The translations under genes and the position numbers were made by a program. Source: Terribacillus saccharophilus (lineage in GTDB: Bacteria; Bacillota; Bacilli; Bacillales; Amphibacillaceae). From it: a DNA stretch of 64,000 nucleotides. Below, one piece after another: positions 52,508-61,445 of the stretch. The DNA lies in contig NZ_NPBD01000015.1 of the NCBI RefSeq assembly GCF_002272745.1, forward strand, positions 62,001-126,000, read 5' to 3'. Within the stretch, counting starts at the first letter, position 1. The number at the start of each line of letters is the position of its first letter. The notes beneath the pieces are model-generated. The model was given only the letters and a program-made list of their open reading frames with translations. It was not told the origin of the DNA and made no database searches.

Positions 52508-53293
52508 CTACACCTCTACTTTTTTGTCTAATAACCAGGATGCGATGAAATAGATGATAAGAATGGTAATCAGTTCAACAATGTAATAACCAACATAGAT
52601 AGACATTTCTTCACCTTGCATATTAATCAGTGCTTCCGTGATACTGATGTCAAAATGCAAGGAATTGGCAACGAAGCCCAAGTCTATTCTTCCCCACTCT
52701 GAAATGGCGGTGTAGAATTGTGATTGACTAAAGAGACCGAAATATAGATAAACGAACACCCACCAGCCAATGAAGACCACTGTTCCGCTAAGGAATGACG
52801 ACATGTAACGTCCTAACAAGAGAAAAACAACATATGCAAGAATGACGTAAACAGAAAAATCAATCGAAAGCGCAATTACATGTACGAAGGCAATCATACC
52901 GATCTTGAACCATGTGCCATCTGAAAATGCGACAAAGTTCAGTCCTCCTACATACGCTGCAATACTTACAATTAGCAAAGAGATGATCATGTAAACCGTA
53001 CCAGTCACTAACTTCGCTGCGAGAAGCCCTGAAGCGTGCATCGGATTGTGAAGCCAGAGATGCAATCTTTTCCTCTCCACCCCGAGACTGTAGAGCATGT
53101 AAATAGCCATGAAGAAGAAGTGTCCGCCACCCCAGGCTAAACCGATGATCCCGACAGCATCCCAAGCATACCCGAATCTATAGGTGCTCACGGTGACCAC
53201 AACCAAGCCGACAAGGAATAGTACGATTGCTAAAAGCATTATCGGCAATCCGACACGGAATTCCTTCTTTACTAATGCTAGCCAAGCTTTCAT
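52508..53293 (-). CDS. ABC transporter membrane subunit, first gene of GntR operon
   Basis: 261 residues, six helices. Starts MKAWLALVKKEFRVGLP. GVERKRLHLWLHNPMHASGLLAAKL is a loop found in YtrC/D-type permeases. Unusual in preceding the GntR gene; in Bacillus subtilis ytrA comes before its transporters. Three bases separate it from gntR. ATG 53293 with AGGAGG ahead. Confidence 0.75.
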   Translation of the reverse strand: MKAWLALVKKEFRVGLPIMLLAIVLFLVGLVVVTVSTYRFGYAWDAVGIIGLAWGGGHFFFMAIYMLYSLGVERKRLHLWLHNPMHASGLLAAKLVTGTVYMIISLLIVSIAAYVGGLNFVAFSDGTWFKIGMIAFVHVIALSIDFSVYVILAYVVFLLLGRYMSSFLSGTVVFIGWWVFVYLYFGLFSQSQFYTAISEWGRIDLGFVANSLHFDISITEALINMQGEEMSIYVGYYIVELITILIIYFIASWLLDKKVEV

Positions 53294-53324
53294 GAATTAA
53301 ACCCTCCTGATGTATTGCTGTATT

Positions 53325-53350
53325 AATTACATAGTACACTAGTACGGAAA
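53325..53350 (-). promoter_or_regulatory. Candidate GntR operator/promoter
   Basis: GTACACTAGTAC (53335-53346) is a near palindrome flanked by TGTA/TACA half-sites (53351-53354 to 53320-53325) resembling YtrA-type operators. It is 32-53 bases ahead of the operon start. The -10/-35 boxes are not clear. Confidence 0.4.
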
Positions 53351-53371
53351 TACACGTCAATGGGCAAAAGA

Positions 53372-53408
53372 AAAAAGCTGGAACATTTTTTCCTGTTCCA
53401 GCTTTTTA
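53372..53408 (-). terminator. gldA terminator
   Basis: AAAAAGCTGGAACA and TGTTCCAGCTTTTT form a 14-bp stem with an eight-base loop, just after gldA on the minus strand. Confidence 0.85.
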
Positions 53409-53427
53409 TCCGTGTTAATTAGGTTAT

Positions 53428-54537
53428 TTAGTTTTCGTAGCCAACTAATTCTTTGTATGCTTTTGCATATTGATCGGCAGCTTTAATCGCATCCACGACT
53501 TGATCTGCTGTGATTGTACCAGGCAGGTTATGGATTGATTCACCTTCCTGCACCGCAAGTTCAGCCACCTTCAGCAAGTCTTCATCTGAAACATCTTTAA
53601 GTTTGATGTCTTCTAGTGTTACTGGGAGGCCAAGAGCAAGATAGAAATCAATATACGTGTTGATTTCATCAAGTGTACGATCCTCCAGCGCAAGCTGTGT
53701 GAGCGTACCAAATGCTACCTTTTCACCATGGGTTAGGCTATGGATTTCACCATGCAGTGCGGTGAAGCCATTATGGATGGCATGTGCCGCTCCAAGTCCG
53801 CCACTTTCGAATCCTAGTCCGCTAAGCAGTGTATTTGCTTCGACAACCGCTTCCAATGCAGGTGTAACGATTTGTCGTTTGTTAGCCTCATAAGCAAGCA
53901 ACCCATACTCGAAGAGAACTTCTTCCGCTTTTTCAGCAATTGCTTGGCCAGCAATAGTAGCTAGTCCGCCAGCCATGTTTGTGCCGCGTCCTTCAATAGA
54001 AGCACGTGCTTCCACCCAAGTAGCCATTGCATCAGCAATTCCGGAAGCTAGGAAACGTGGTGGTGCCTGCGCGATTATTTTTGTGTCGACAAGGACAAGG
54101 TCCGGATTTTTGTCGTAGAACTTATAACTTTCAAAAGTTCCTTCCTCAGAGTAGATAACGCTCAATCCGCTCGTCGGTGCATCAGTTGATGCTGTTGTCG
54201 GCAGGATCACAACGCCAACGTGCAGCTCGTCTGCTACTGCTTTGGCAGTATCAAGTGTCTTTCCGCCTCCGATACCGATGACAACATTACTTTCCTTACC
54301 ATCAGCAGCAATACGCTTGATTTCCTCTGTTGATGCTTCTCCGCCGAATACGATTCTTTTCGTTTGGATACCGCTCTGCTCCAGATTCTCAAGCACTGTA
54401 TTACCTGCCAAGTCCCATACAAAGTCATCCGCAAGAACAAGTGCATTATCCCCGATTTTTTTAACATACTCCCCAGCTTTCTGAAGTACATCTTTTCCTT
54501 GAACATACCGGCTTGGACTGATAAATACTTTTTCCAT
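53428..54537 (-). CDS. gldA: Glycerol dehydrogenase
   Basis: 369 residues. NAD site [37 protein letters not shown], metal ligands in [19 protein letters not shown] and HGEKVAFG, which are the Asp/His/His zinc set. Oxidises glycerol to dihydroxyacetone with NAD. Monocistronic with its own terminator. Same superfamily as the S-box gene at 19424 but with the canonical loop. Confidence 0.9.
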   Translation of the reverse strand: MEKVFISPSRYVQGKDVLQKAGEYVKKIGDNALVLADDFVWDLAGNTVLENLEQSGIQTKRIVFGGEASTEEIKRIAADGKESNVVIGIGGGKTLDTAKAVADELHVGVVILPTTASTDAPTSGLSVIYSEEGTFESYKFYDKNPDLVLVDTKIIAQAPPRFLASGIADAMATWVEARASIEGRGTNMAGGLATIAGQAIAEKAEEVLFEYGLLAYEANKRQIVTPALEAVVEANTLLSGLGFESGGLGAAHAIHNGFTALHGEIHSLTHGEKVAFGTLTQLALEDRTLDEINTYIDFYLALGLPVTLEDIKLKDVSDEDLLKVAELAVQEGESIHNLPGTITADQVVDAIKAADQYAKAYKELVGYEN

Positions 54538-54692
54538 GAATAAGACCCCTTTCCAACTCGTATATAATCACATTCTAAATCCTTTTCCCTTTCAGTTCTG
54601 TTTCCTAACGGAAAAATCCTCTTTTTTGGCAAATCAAAGGCATCTTTTGCATATATTTCATTTGGAGCCACGAATGGATAGGAGGACAGGAA

Positions 54693-55595
54693 TTGACGCA
54701 GCAACCTTATAGCAAAAACCGGCCGGTCCAACCCGGCACAAACTTTTACTTTCCGCCTCAGCATCAAGACCAGCAGCCTGGAATAGAAGGACTGATGCGA
54801 CCAAAGCCAATTATCGAGACAGATACGTACAAAGGTTCAGGAAAGCTAAAAGGAAAAATAGCGATCATAACCGGAGGAGACAGCGGAATTGGCGCAGCTG
54901 CAGCCATTGCTTTCGCCAAGGAAGGTGCCGATATTGTTATTGCTTACTATTATGAATATGAAAACGAAGATGCTAGACGGACGAAGAACAGGATAGAACA
55001 GCTTGGGCAGCGCTGCACATTGATTGTCGGCGATTTGCGGAGCGAAGCACATTGCCAGGCTGTTATTGCTCATACAATCAAGACTTATGGGAGATTGGAT
55101 ATTCTAGTAAATAACCATGGTGTCCAATTTCCTCAGGATTCGCTGACTGACATTTCTACCGCCCAGTGGGATGCAACCTTCCACACAAATATTTTTGCTT
55201 TCTTCTATCTGACAAAAGCTGCACTAGCGCATTTAAAAAGAGGAAGCACGATTGTTAATACAACGTCCGTGACTGCATATGAAGGAAGACCTGATCTGAT
55301 TGATTATGTTTGCACAAAAGGTGCCATTGTCGGCTTCACGAGAGCTCTATCCCAGAATCTTGCAACACAAGGGATCAGGGTGAATGGTGTCGCACCGGGT
55401 CCTATTTGGACACCGCTCATCCCTTCCAGTTTCTCAGCAGAGGACGTTGCCACCTTTGGGCAGGATGTACCGATGAAACGCGCAGGCCAGCCTTATGAGC
55501 TTGCTCCAGCCTATGTTTACCTTGCTTCTGAAGACTCTTCTTATGTAACTGGTCAAATCATTCATGTGAACGGCGGGACCATGGTAAGCTCCTAA
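54693..55595 (+). CDS. SDR oxidoreductase, general-stress (GS39/YdaD) type
   Basis: 300 residues with the ~45-residue N-terminal extension of this group (PGTNFYFPPQHQDQQPGIEG), then GGDSGIGAAAAIAFAKEGAD cofactor loop, NNHGVQ, and YVCTKGAIVG with the catalytic Tyr-Lys. NAD(P)-dependent dehydrogenase. TTG 54693 behind GGAGGACAGG. No convincing sigmaB promoter was found ahead. Confidence 0.85.
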   Translation: MTQQPYSKNRPVQPGTNFYFPPQHQDQQPGIEGLMRPKPIIETDTYKGSGKLKGKIAIITGGDSGIGAAAAIAFAKEGADIVIAYYYEYENEDARRTKNRIEQLGQRCTLIVGDLRSEAHCQAVIAHTIKTYGRLDILVNNHGVQFPQDSLTDISTAQWDATFHTNIFAFFYLTKAALAHLKRGSTIVNTTSVTAYEGRPDLIDYVCTKGAIVGFTRALSQNLATQGIRVNGVAPGPIWTPLIPSSFSAEDVATFGQDVPMKRAGQPYELAPAYVYLASEDSSYVTGQIIHVNGGTMVSS

Positions 55596-55596
55596 A

Positions 55597-55632
55597 AAAA
55601 GAGCCTGCGCAAATTTATGCGCGGGCTCTTTT
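55597..55632. terminator. Bidirectional terminator
   Basis: AAAAGAGCCTGCGC and GCGCGGGCTCTTTT pair with one G-U in a 14-bp stem. Shared by the SDR gene and the convergent dehydrogenase. Confidence 0.85.
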
Positions 55633-55640
55633 GCTGATTA

Positions 55641-56807
55641 TTAGAAAGATGCTTTGTAGATCTCAAGTGAATCTTCTTTATTCAATGTGCGATATCCACC
55701 GAACTCGCCGTTCGCGTATGCTTTTTCAGCCATCAATTCCAAGCTATCTTCGGAAATATCGTAGTCACGAAGTGTAGCTGGTGCATCAATGCTATTCCAG
55801 AATGCGCGCAATGCATCAATTCCTTCGAGTGCTGCTTCTTTATCCGTTTTGCCTGTCGGATCGATACCGAAGACACGGACAGCAAGCTGCTTGAAGCGTG
55901 GTGCAGTCTCATCATTGAGTACATGCTTCATCCAGTTAGGGAATAGAATCGCCAGACCGCCGCCATGCGGGATATCATGAACTGCAGATACGGCGTGCTC
56001 AAGGTTATGTGTTGCCCAGTCGCCGCGATAGCCCATGTTCAAAACACCGTTCAATGCCATCGTTCCGCTGTAAAGAATAGCAGCACGATTGTCGTAGTTT
56101 TCCAGATCTTCTAATAGCTTCGGACCTATTTCCATCACAGTACGCAGCAAGGATTCACAGAAACGATCCTGCAATTCTGTATTCGTTGTTGTATGGAAAT
56201 AATGCTCCAATACGTGGGACATCATATCGACGATACCGTAGATTGTCTGATCACGCGGTACAGTGAATGTGTTTTGTGGATCCAGAATAGAGAATTTCGG
56301 GAATGTATGCGCACTTCCCCAGCCATACTTTTCATTTGTTTCCCAGTTCGTGATAACAGAACCAGAGTTCATTTCAGAACCAGTCGCTGCAAGAGTAAGT
56401 ACAGTACCAAATGGAAGAGCATCGTCTGCGAATGCTTTCTTTGTTACGATATCCCATACATCTCCATCGTATTTGGCACCAGCTGCAATTGCTTTTGTAC
56501 AGTCGATTACACTTCCGCCGCCAACTGCAAGCAATACATCGATACCTTCTGTTTTGCAGATTTCTACACCTTTACGCGCAGTAGAAACACGCGGGTTTGG
56601 TTCTACACCAGAAAGCTCGAATACTTCGGCTCCGATTTCTTCAAGTTCTTTCAATACTTTTTCATATAAGCCGCTGCGCTTAATGCTACCGCCGCCATAG
56701 ACAAGCAATACCTTCTTGCCATATGCAGGAATTTCTTCTTTCAATTTATCTAATTGATCCTTACCGAAAATCAATTTTGTTGGGTTATAAAACGTAAAAT
56801 TATCCAA
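55641..56807 (-). CDS. NADPH-dependent butanol dehydrogenase-type Fe-ADH
   Basis: 388 residues from TTG 56807; the frame reaches GTG 56822, but that codon overlaps the GGAGG site which spaces correctly (8) to the [21 protein letters not shown] start, [17 protein letters not shown] cofactor loop, [35 protein letters not shown] metal-histidine region. Like YugJ/YugK. Aldehyde/alcohol interconversion. Confidence 0.87.
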   Translation of the reverse strand: MDNFTFYNPTKLIFGKDQLDKLKEEIPAYGKKVLLVYGGGSIKRSGLYEKVLKELEEIGAEVFELSGVEPNPRVSTARKGVEICKTEGIDVLLAVGGGSVIDCTKAIAAGAKYDGDVWDIVTKKAFADDALPFGTVLTLAATGSEMNSGSVITNWETNEKYGWGSAHTFPKFSILDPQNTFTVPRDQTIYGIVDMMSHVLEHYFHTTTNTELQDRFCESLLRTVMEIGPKLLEDLENYDNRAAILYSGTMALNGVLNMGYRGDWATHNLEHAVSAVHDIPHGGGLAILFPNWMKHVLNDETAPRFKQLAVRVFGIDPTGKTDKEAALEGIDALRAFWNSIDAPATLRDYDISEDSLELMAEKAYANGEFGGYRTLNKEDSLEIYKASF

Positions 56808-56911
56808 TCTGATCGCCTCCACATTTTATTATGCTAAAGGATTGGGACAGAAGTAAAGTAATCCGCTCATGCCTGCCAAACCTTAGGATATATATTTTTT
56901 ATTCACTTCAC

Positions 56912-57769
56912 TCATTGCCGCTGCAGCGGCAGAGAGCAGCACCTGAAAGAACCACCGGATTTGATGATCTCCGAGAAGTTCACTTCGATGACTGTCACTC
57001 CTTCCTTACGCAATGCTTCATTTACCCGCTTATTGGAAGGCAGGCTCAATAGCTTATCCGGCGCAAAAGAAAGGATATTCGTTCCCATAAAGAATTGTTC
57101 TTCCTCCGAGATCTCGATTGTCTTATACAGTTTACGGAACCTTTTCAGATCAGCTTGGTCAAAAGCACCGGGGTAAAGAATCGCCAGGTCATCCCGAACC
57201 AAGTTGAAGACACAGTCTAAGTGAAGGATATCTTCGCGAATCCTAACTGGAATCACTTCATAGTCAGGCAGCTGCTGCTGTACTTGTTGCACGGCCTTTT
57301 CGTCTGTCCGTTTACTCAGGCCAATCCATACACGCTGACCGTCAACGACAACATCACCGCCTTCGATCGTTCCCTCTGTAATATCCTTGTATGTAAGTTC
57401 CTGTTCTTCAAGCCATTCCCGCAATATCTTGGTTTCCCCTTTACGGATATCATCTTCCATATTCGAAGCGAATAATGTATCACCTATACAAAAACCAATA
57501 TCCCGGGTGTACACTTGTTCATTAAATTCCTCATGTGCCGGCAACGACATCACATCCACACCGTGGTCCCTTAAAGCATTTACAAAGTCGGCATGTTGCT
57601 TCATGGCTAAATGCTGATCGATATTATGATTCAGATAATGCTTTTGTGTTTCATTGATGATTTTGCGTATTTCCATATATGCTGGCGGACATACGACGAC
57701 ATGCCTCAATTGGCCAAATTCTGTTTGGCACTTTGTTTGGGGTTTTTTCTCTTCCTGCATCTTAGTCAT
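56912..57769 (-). CDS. Dimethylarginine dimethylaminohydrolase / amidinotransferase-like
   Basis: 285 residues, beta/alpha propeller (GME) fold. FGQLRHVVVCPPAYM start, TRDIGFCIGDTLFASNM with Asp, EGGDVVVDG with Glu, LHLDCVF His, and the GGSFRCCSLPL with the catalytic cysteine near the C-terminus. Resembles YkgA/DDAH; hydrolyses a guanidino substrate, identity unproven. Confidence 0.85.
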   Translation of the reverse strand: MTKMQEEKKPQTKCQTEFGQLRHVVVCPPAYMEIRKIINETQKHYLNHNIDQHLAMKQHADFVNALRDHGVDVMSLPAHEEFNEQVYTRDIGFCIGDTLFASNMEDDIRKGETKILREWLEEQELTYKDITEGTIEGGDVVVDGQRVWIGLSKRTDEKAVQQVQQQLPDYEVIPVRIREDILHLDCVFNLVRDDLAILYPGAFDQADLKRFRKLYKTIEISEEEQFFMGTNILSFAPDKLLSLPSNKRVNEALRKEGVTVIEVNFSEIIKSGGSFRCCSLPLQRQ

Positions 57770-57839
57770 ACGATTCCCTCCATTAATTAGCTTTTAGACA
57801 AGTCTTTCTTCCACTCCTTATACACTTCCCTGTTTTGGG

Positions 57840-57866
57840 GTTTAATAAGCTGCCAAAAAAGGGATA
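57840..57866 (+). promoter_or_regulatory. sigmaB promoter of the stress flavoprotein gene
   Basis: GTTTAA (57840-57845) and GGGATA (57861-57866) with a 15-bp spacer, close to GTTTAA-N12-15-GGGTAT, 34 bases before the start. Confidence 0.75.
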
Positions 57867-57899
57867 CTACCTGTAGAAAATCAGAAGGAGGAGATCATA

Positions 57900-58322
57900 A
57901 TGGAACAAGCAGAAGTCAAAAAACACGTAGAACAGATTCTGGAAAATCAGAAAATCGGCACACTTGCTACCGTTCAGGGTGGTAAGCCTTATACTCGCTA
58001 TATGGCCTTCTTCAACGAAGGGTATACATTATATTGCGCAACAAGCGGCAACTCACACAAGGTGGACGATATCGAGAGCAATCACAACGTCCATATCCTG
58101 CTAGGATATAACGGCGATGGCGTCGGAGACGAATATGTTGAAATTGAGGCTGAAGCAAAAGTCAGCGAGTCTCCGGAACTGAAACAGCAGCTCTGGAAGG
58201 ATAGCTTCAGTGCTTGGCTTGACGGCCCGGATGATCCAGATTACGTAGTACTGGAAATCAAACCTGACAAAATCTATTTGAAGAATGTGAACAAAAGCGA
58301 CGTTTATACAGTCGACGTATAA
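57900..58322 (+). CDS. General stress protein 26-like, pyridoxamine oxidase family
   Basis: 140 residues, split-barrel FMN fold. KIGTLATVQGGKPYTRYM, LYCATSGNSHKVDDIESN and DDPDYVVLEIKPDKIYL match YdaG/GS26. Probably a flavin- or F420-less oxidoreductase of the general stress regulon; the upstream sigmaB promoter agrees. Monocistronic. Confidence 0.88.
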   Translation: MEQAEVKKHVEQILENQKIGTLATVQGGKPYTRYMAFFNEGYTLYCATSGNSHKVDDIESNHNVHILLGYNGDGVGDEYVEIEAEAKVSESPELKQQLWKDSFSAWLDGPDDPDYVVLEIKPDKIYLKNVNKSDVYTVDV

Positions 58323-58324
58323 GG

Positions 58325-58357
58325 AAAAAGCAGAACTACTTGTGGTTCTGCTTTTTT
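58325..58357 (+). terminator. Terminator of the stress gene
   Basis: AAAAAGCAGAAC and GTTCTGCTTTTT, 12-bp stem with an eight-base loop, then T run. Confidence 0.85.
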
Positions 58358-58647
58358 ATATATTCGGAAATTACCTGTTTTAAGCTAGTTATTGAAGGCG
58401 CCTGAAAGGTCCCTTTCGAAAGTCCACTGACTTGTGATTAAAGACCAGTAATAAACCCTATGCATATGCATCACCTCAATTAACTTCATCCTTTTTCTTT
58501 TCTGCAAGCAGTGCCCGAACTCCTCCCACCTTTAAAAATGTTGTATTTCCCATTAATCTAAGTTATCAAAAGAGTAACTCATATTTATCGATTCACATAC
58601 CAATATACAATCAAAAAAGCCATGATCAAATGATCATAGCTTTTCCC
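58358..58647 (-). other. Intergenic region with two tiny tandem ORFs and a weak terminator
   Basis: Minus strand has ATG 58553-58476 (25 residues, Lys-rich tail) with no ribosome site, and, directly after its stop, GAGGTGAT then ATG 58465-58385 (26 residues). Neither is recognised and both may be chance. An A/T-rich hairpin GATCATTTGATC region (58615-58644) serves as a weak terminator for the MFS gene. Confidence 0.3.
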
Positions 58648-59886
58648 TTAACTCAAACGATCCATCGCACCTCTTCTAGCAGTGAATAACAGCAATCCGA
58701 CGAGTACTGCCGCTGCCGCGACATAGTATGGAGCTCCAATTGATATATGCTCTGAAACTTTCCCAGCGAGCCATGGTGAAATCGAACCACCCGTGAAGCG
58801 CAGGAAACTATATGCAGCTGATGCTGTAGAACGCTCAACCGGCGATACTTCCATAACAGCCGTCGTCATGACAGTATTGTTAATACCAAGCAATAATCCC
58901 ATTAATGCAATCATCACTATCAGGAATACTGGCCAATCTGCGCCAATCCCCATCAATGCCAAAGTAATAATGATACCGATCATTACCAAACTAAGTGATT
59001 TTTTCGTACCCATCTTTGTTTCGAAAGACGGTGCAATAAAGATCGACCCGATTGCCAGCATAACACCCCAGACAAAGAAGACGAATCCGATACCGAATTC
59101 ACCAAGATTTAAAACAAATGGTGAATATGTCAGTAAGGTAAAGAAACCGAAGTTATAAAATAAAGCTGTCAGCCCTATCGTCAAGAGTCCCGGGTGACGT
59201 AATGCCTGGAATGGTGCAGAGAGCGGGATTTTCTTTGTCGGTTTAGGCATATCTGTGAGTAATATCCACACCGCAAGCAATCCAATCAGCATTAATACTG
59301 TGACGCCAAAGAATGGTGCGCGCCAGTGGATAGACCCGAGCAACCCGCCCAAAAGCGGTCCGACTGACATCCCTAATCCAAGAGCTGCTTCATAAAGCAT
59401 GATGGCTACTGCTGAACCACCACTGGCAACACTGACGATCACGGCAAGTGCTGTAGAGATAAATAATGCATTACCTAGTCCCCAGCCTGCACGGAGTCCG
59501 ACTAGTTCATCCACACTGCCAGCTAGCCCTCCTAAAGTCGAGAATAAAATAATAATGACCAAACCAATGAGCAATGTCATTTTCGGACCGATTCGGCTGG
59601 ATAACCAACCTGTGATCAGCATCATGATTCCGGTAACGAGCAGATAACTCGTGAATAATAACTCAACTTGACTTGGCGTTGCATCCATCTGCGCTGCGAT
59701 GGATGGAAGTATCGGGTCAACAAGACCAATCCCCATAAATGCAACAACACATGCAAAAGCAACCGCCCATGCTGCCTTCGGTTGCCGGAAAATCCGTTTT
59801 ATACTATGTGCATCTTCCTTAATTTCATTTTCCGCTTGTTCAATTTCGTGTCCATCGGGTATCGTCTCATTACGAATGTCCGACAT
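58648..59886 (-). CDS. MFS transporter of the MarR-MFS operon
   Basis: 412 residues with a ~40-residue acidic cytoplasmic N-terminus, then about twelve helices. GLVDPILPSIAAQMDATPSQVELLFTSY, SRIGPKMTLLIGL motif A, and VGPLLGGLLGSIHWRAPFF motif C, typical of drug/H+ antiporters (DHA1/YvmA-like). Preceded by the MarR gene (18-bp gap) which probably represses it. Substrate unknown. Confidence 0.85.
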   Translation of the reverse strand: MSDIRNETIPDGHEIEQAENEIKEDAHSIKRIFRQPKAAWAVAFACVVAFMGIGLVDPILPSIAAQMDATPSQVELLFTSYLLVTGIMMLITGWLSSRIGPKMTLLIGLVIIILFSTLGGLAGSVDELVGLRAGWGLGNALFISTALAVIVSVASGGSAVAIMLYEAALGLGMSVGPLLGGLLGSIHWRAPFFGVTVLMLIGLLAVWILLTDMPKPTKKIPLSAPFQALRHPGLLTIGLTALFYNFGFFTLLTYSPFVLNLGEFGIGFVFFVWGVMLAIGSIFIAPSFETKMGTKKSLSLVMIGIIITLALMGIGADWPVFLIVMIALMGLLLGINNTVMTTAVMEVSPVERSTASAAYSFLRFTGGSISPWLAGKVSEHISIGAPYYVAAAAVLVGLLLFTARRGAMDRLS

Positions 59887-59904
59887 ACACTCATCCCCTT
59901 CCTA

Positions 59905-60309
59905 TTAATCAGCGAGCATCTTACGGCTTAGCCGGATGAACTCATTTTTTTCTTCTTCCGTCAATTTATCCAGGAAAGAACCAAAAGCTTTGTCCCTTGC
60001 TCCAGAAAAACTCACATAAAAATCAGACCCTTTTTCCGTGATCGCAAGCATGACCACCCGACGGTCCTTCTCTGAATGAATACGCTCCAAATAGCCTTCC
60101 TTAATCATGCGGTTCCCTAAATTCGTTGCCCCGCTAAAGCTGATTCCTACTTCTTCAGCTAAATCAGACATGCGCATCGGACCATTATTTTTCAACAACC
60201 TCAGCAATACGAGCTGCGGTCCGGAAATCTGAAAATCCCATTCCTTACGTAACGCTTTATTGACATTACGCACTAATTCGATAAAATCAACCATATCTCT
60301 GCTTTCCAC
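59905..60309 (-). CDS. MarR-family regulator
   Basis: 134 residues. wHTH with PQLVLLRLLKNNGPMRMSDLAEEVGISFSG, recognition helix ATNLGNRMIKEGYLERI and wing SEKDRRVVMLAITEKG. GTG 60309 used; ATG 60294 is also possible with GGAAAG ahead. Forms an operon with the MFS gene. Confidence 0.88.
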   Translation of the reverse strand: MESRDMVDFIELVRNVNKALRKEWDFQISGPQLVLLRLLKNNGPMRMSDLAEEVGISFSGATNLGNRMIKEGYLERIHSEKDRRVVMLAITEKGSDFYVSFSGARDKAFGSFLDKLTEEEKNEFIRLSRKMLAD

Positions 60310-60385
60310 TTACAGACCCCCAATTACTGCTTTTTACTAGTATTAGTATACATTAATATTTCATACATGTGAAATAAATCTCATC

Positions 60386-60422
60386 AAAAAAATTTCAGCT
60401 GCTAATAATAACAGCTGAAACT
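60386..60422 (-). terminator. Terminator of the 77-residue gene
   Basis: TTTCAGCTG (60393-60401) pairs with CAGCTGAAA (60412-60420) with a 10-base loop and an A run ahead (U run on the minus transcript). Confidence 0.75.
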
Positions 60423-60427
60423 TCTTA

Positions 60428-60661
60428 TTACACTCTTTTTTTCAATGTCTTTTCTGTCTGTTCATTTACTGCTTGCCTTATATGATACAGCTCCGCGTAC
60501 ATACCTGCCGCAAATGCTCCAATGATACTTAGCAGTACACTTAGAATCATAGCCATAAAGTTTAAATCAAATCCGAGCATGGCGACCATGCCAATGATAA
60601 AGCCAATCACTAAGCCGATAGCAGCGAATTGCAGCAATTTACCGAATGTTACAGAATACAT
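60428..60661 (-). CDS. Small two-helix membrane protein, hypothetical
   Basis: 77 residues, two hydrophobic helices (LLQFAAIGLVIGFIIGMVAML, AMILSVLLSIIGAFAAGMYA) and a charged C-terminal KKRV. Not recognised. ATG 60661 has GGGTGT-type weak site. Own terminator suggests a real gene. Confidence 0.6.
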   Translation of the reverse strand: MYSVTFGKLLQFAAIGLVIGFIIGMVAMLGFDLNFMAMILSVLLSIIGAFAAGMYAELYHIRQAVNEQTEKTLKKRV

Positions 60662-60778
60662 CTATCCACACCCTCTCATCTGCCTGTTCATCTACTTATC
60701 TTGTACCCCAAATTCAACTAGACTATGCTTCTATCCAATCGTTTAGTATAATAAGCCAAAAAACATGGGGGAATGGAC

Positions 60779-61270
60779 ATGCACTACCGCATTGCAGAAA
60801 TTCACGATCTTCCTGCAATTGTTTCCATCTATAATTCCACGATTGCCGGCAGAATGGTAACTGCAGATCTGGAAGAGATATCAGTGGAAAGCAGACTGAA
60901 TTGGTTCCAGCACCATACGGAACAGCGACCGCTTTGGGTCGTGGAAGAAGACGGGAATATACTGGGTTGGATCAGCTTGGAGCCGTTTTATGGCCGAGCT
61001 GCTTATCATAAAACTGTGGAAGTCAGCATCTATATTCATCAAGATGCCAGAGGCAAAGGACTTGGAAGAAGTATGCTGCAGTTCGTCCTTGACCAGGCTG
61101 AGATATTGGATTTCAAGACCGTTTTAGGTTTTGTTTTCGGCCATAACGAACCTAGCATCAAGCTCTTTGAACGCTTCGGATTTAAGCGGTGGGCTGATAT
61201 GCCAAATGTAGCCGAACTGGATGGAATCGAGCGGGATTTAGTTATTTTAGGCAAGCGAATCCGCCCTTAA
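60779..61270 (+). CDS. GNAT acetyltransferase, phosphinothricin N-acetyltransferase type
   Basis: 163 residues. RIAEIHDLPAIVSIYNSTIAGRMVTAD start, GWISLEPFYGRAAYHKTVEVSIYI, QDARGKGLGRSMLQFVL CoA loop, HNEPSIKLFERFGF. The YwnH/PAT group acetylates amino acid-like herbicide analogues or methionine sulfone; natural substrate uncertain. ATG 60779 is spaced seven from GGGGGA; the ATG at 60773 is too close. Confidence 0.85.
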   Translation: MHYRIAEIHDLPAIVSIYNSTIAGRMVTADLEEISVESRLNWFQHHTEQRPLWVVEEDGNILGWISLEPFYGRAAYHKTVEVSIYIHQDARGKGLGRSMLQFVLDQAEILDFKTVLGFVFGHNEPSIKLFERFGFKRWADMPNVAELDGIERDLVILGKRIRP

Positions 61271-61273
61271 TCG

Positions 61274-61382
61274 TTATCCACTTGTGGATAAAGTACAGTG
61301 CACCAGCATTCGTCAAATTTTTCTGTGTATAACTTATGTTACACACAAATTATGTGAACAAACAGAATCTTTCTGTGTACAA
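61274..61382. promoter_or_regulatory. DnaA-box cluster
   Basis: TTATCCAC-T (61274-61282) abuts TGTGGATAA (61283-61291), a perfect box on the other strand. TGTGTATAA (61324-61332) is another perfect TTATNCACA on the minus strand, and TGTGTACAA (61374-61382) has one mismatch. Four boxes in about 110 bp of intergenic DNA. Confidence 0.5.
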
Positions 61383-61401
61383 GCTTCTCTTTACCCACAA
61401 T

Positions 61402-61437
61402 AAAATGTGCATAGCCTCTAAGCTATGCACATTTTTG
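61402..61437. terminator. Bidirectional terminator
   Basis: AATGTGCATAGC (61404-61415) with GCTATGCACATT (61422-61433), six-base loop, T and A runs. Shared by the GNAT gene and treR. Confidence 0.87.
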
Positions 61438-61445
61438 TTTATTTC

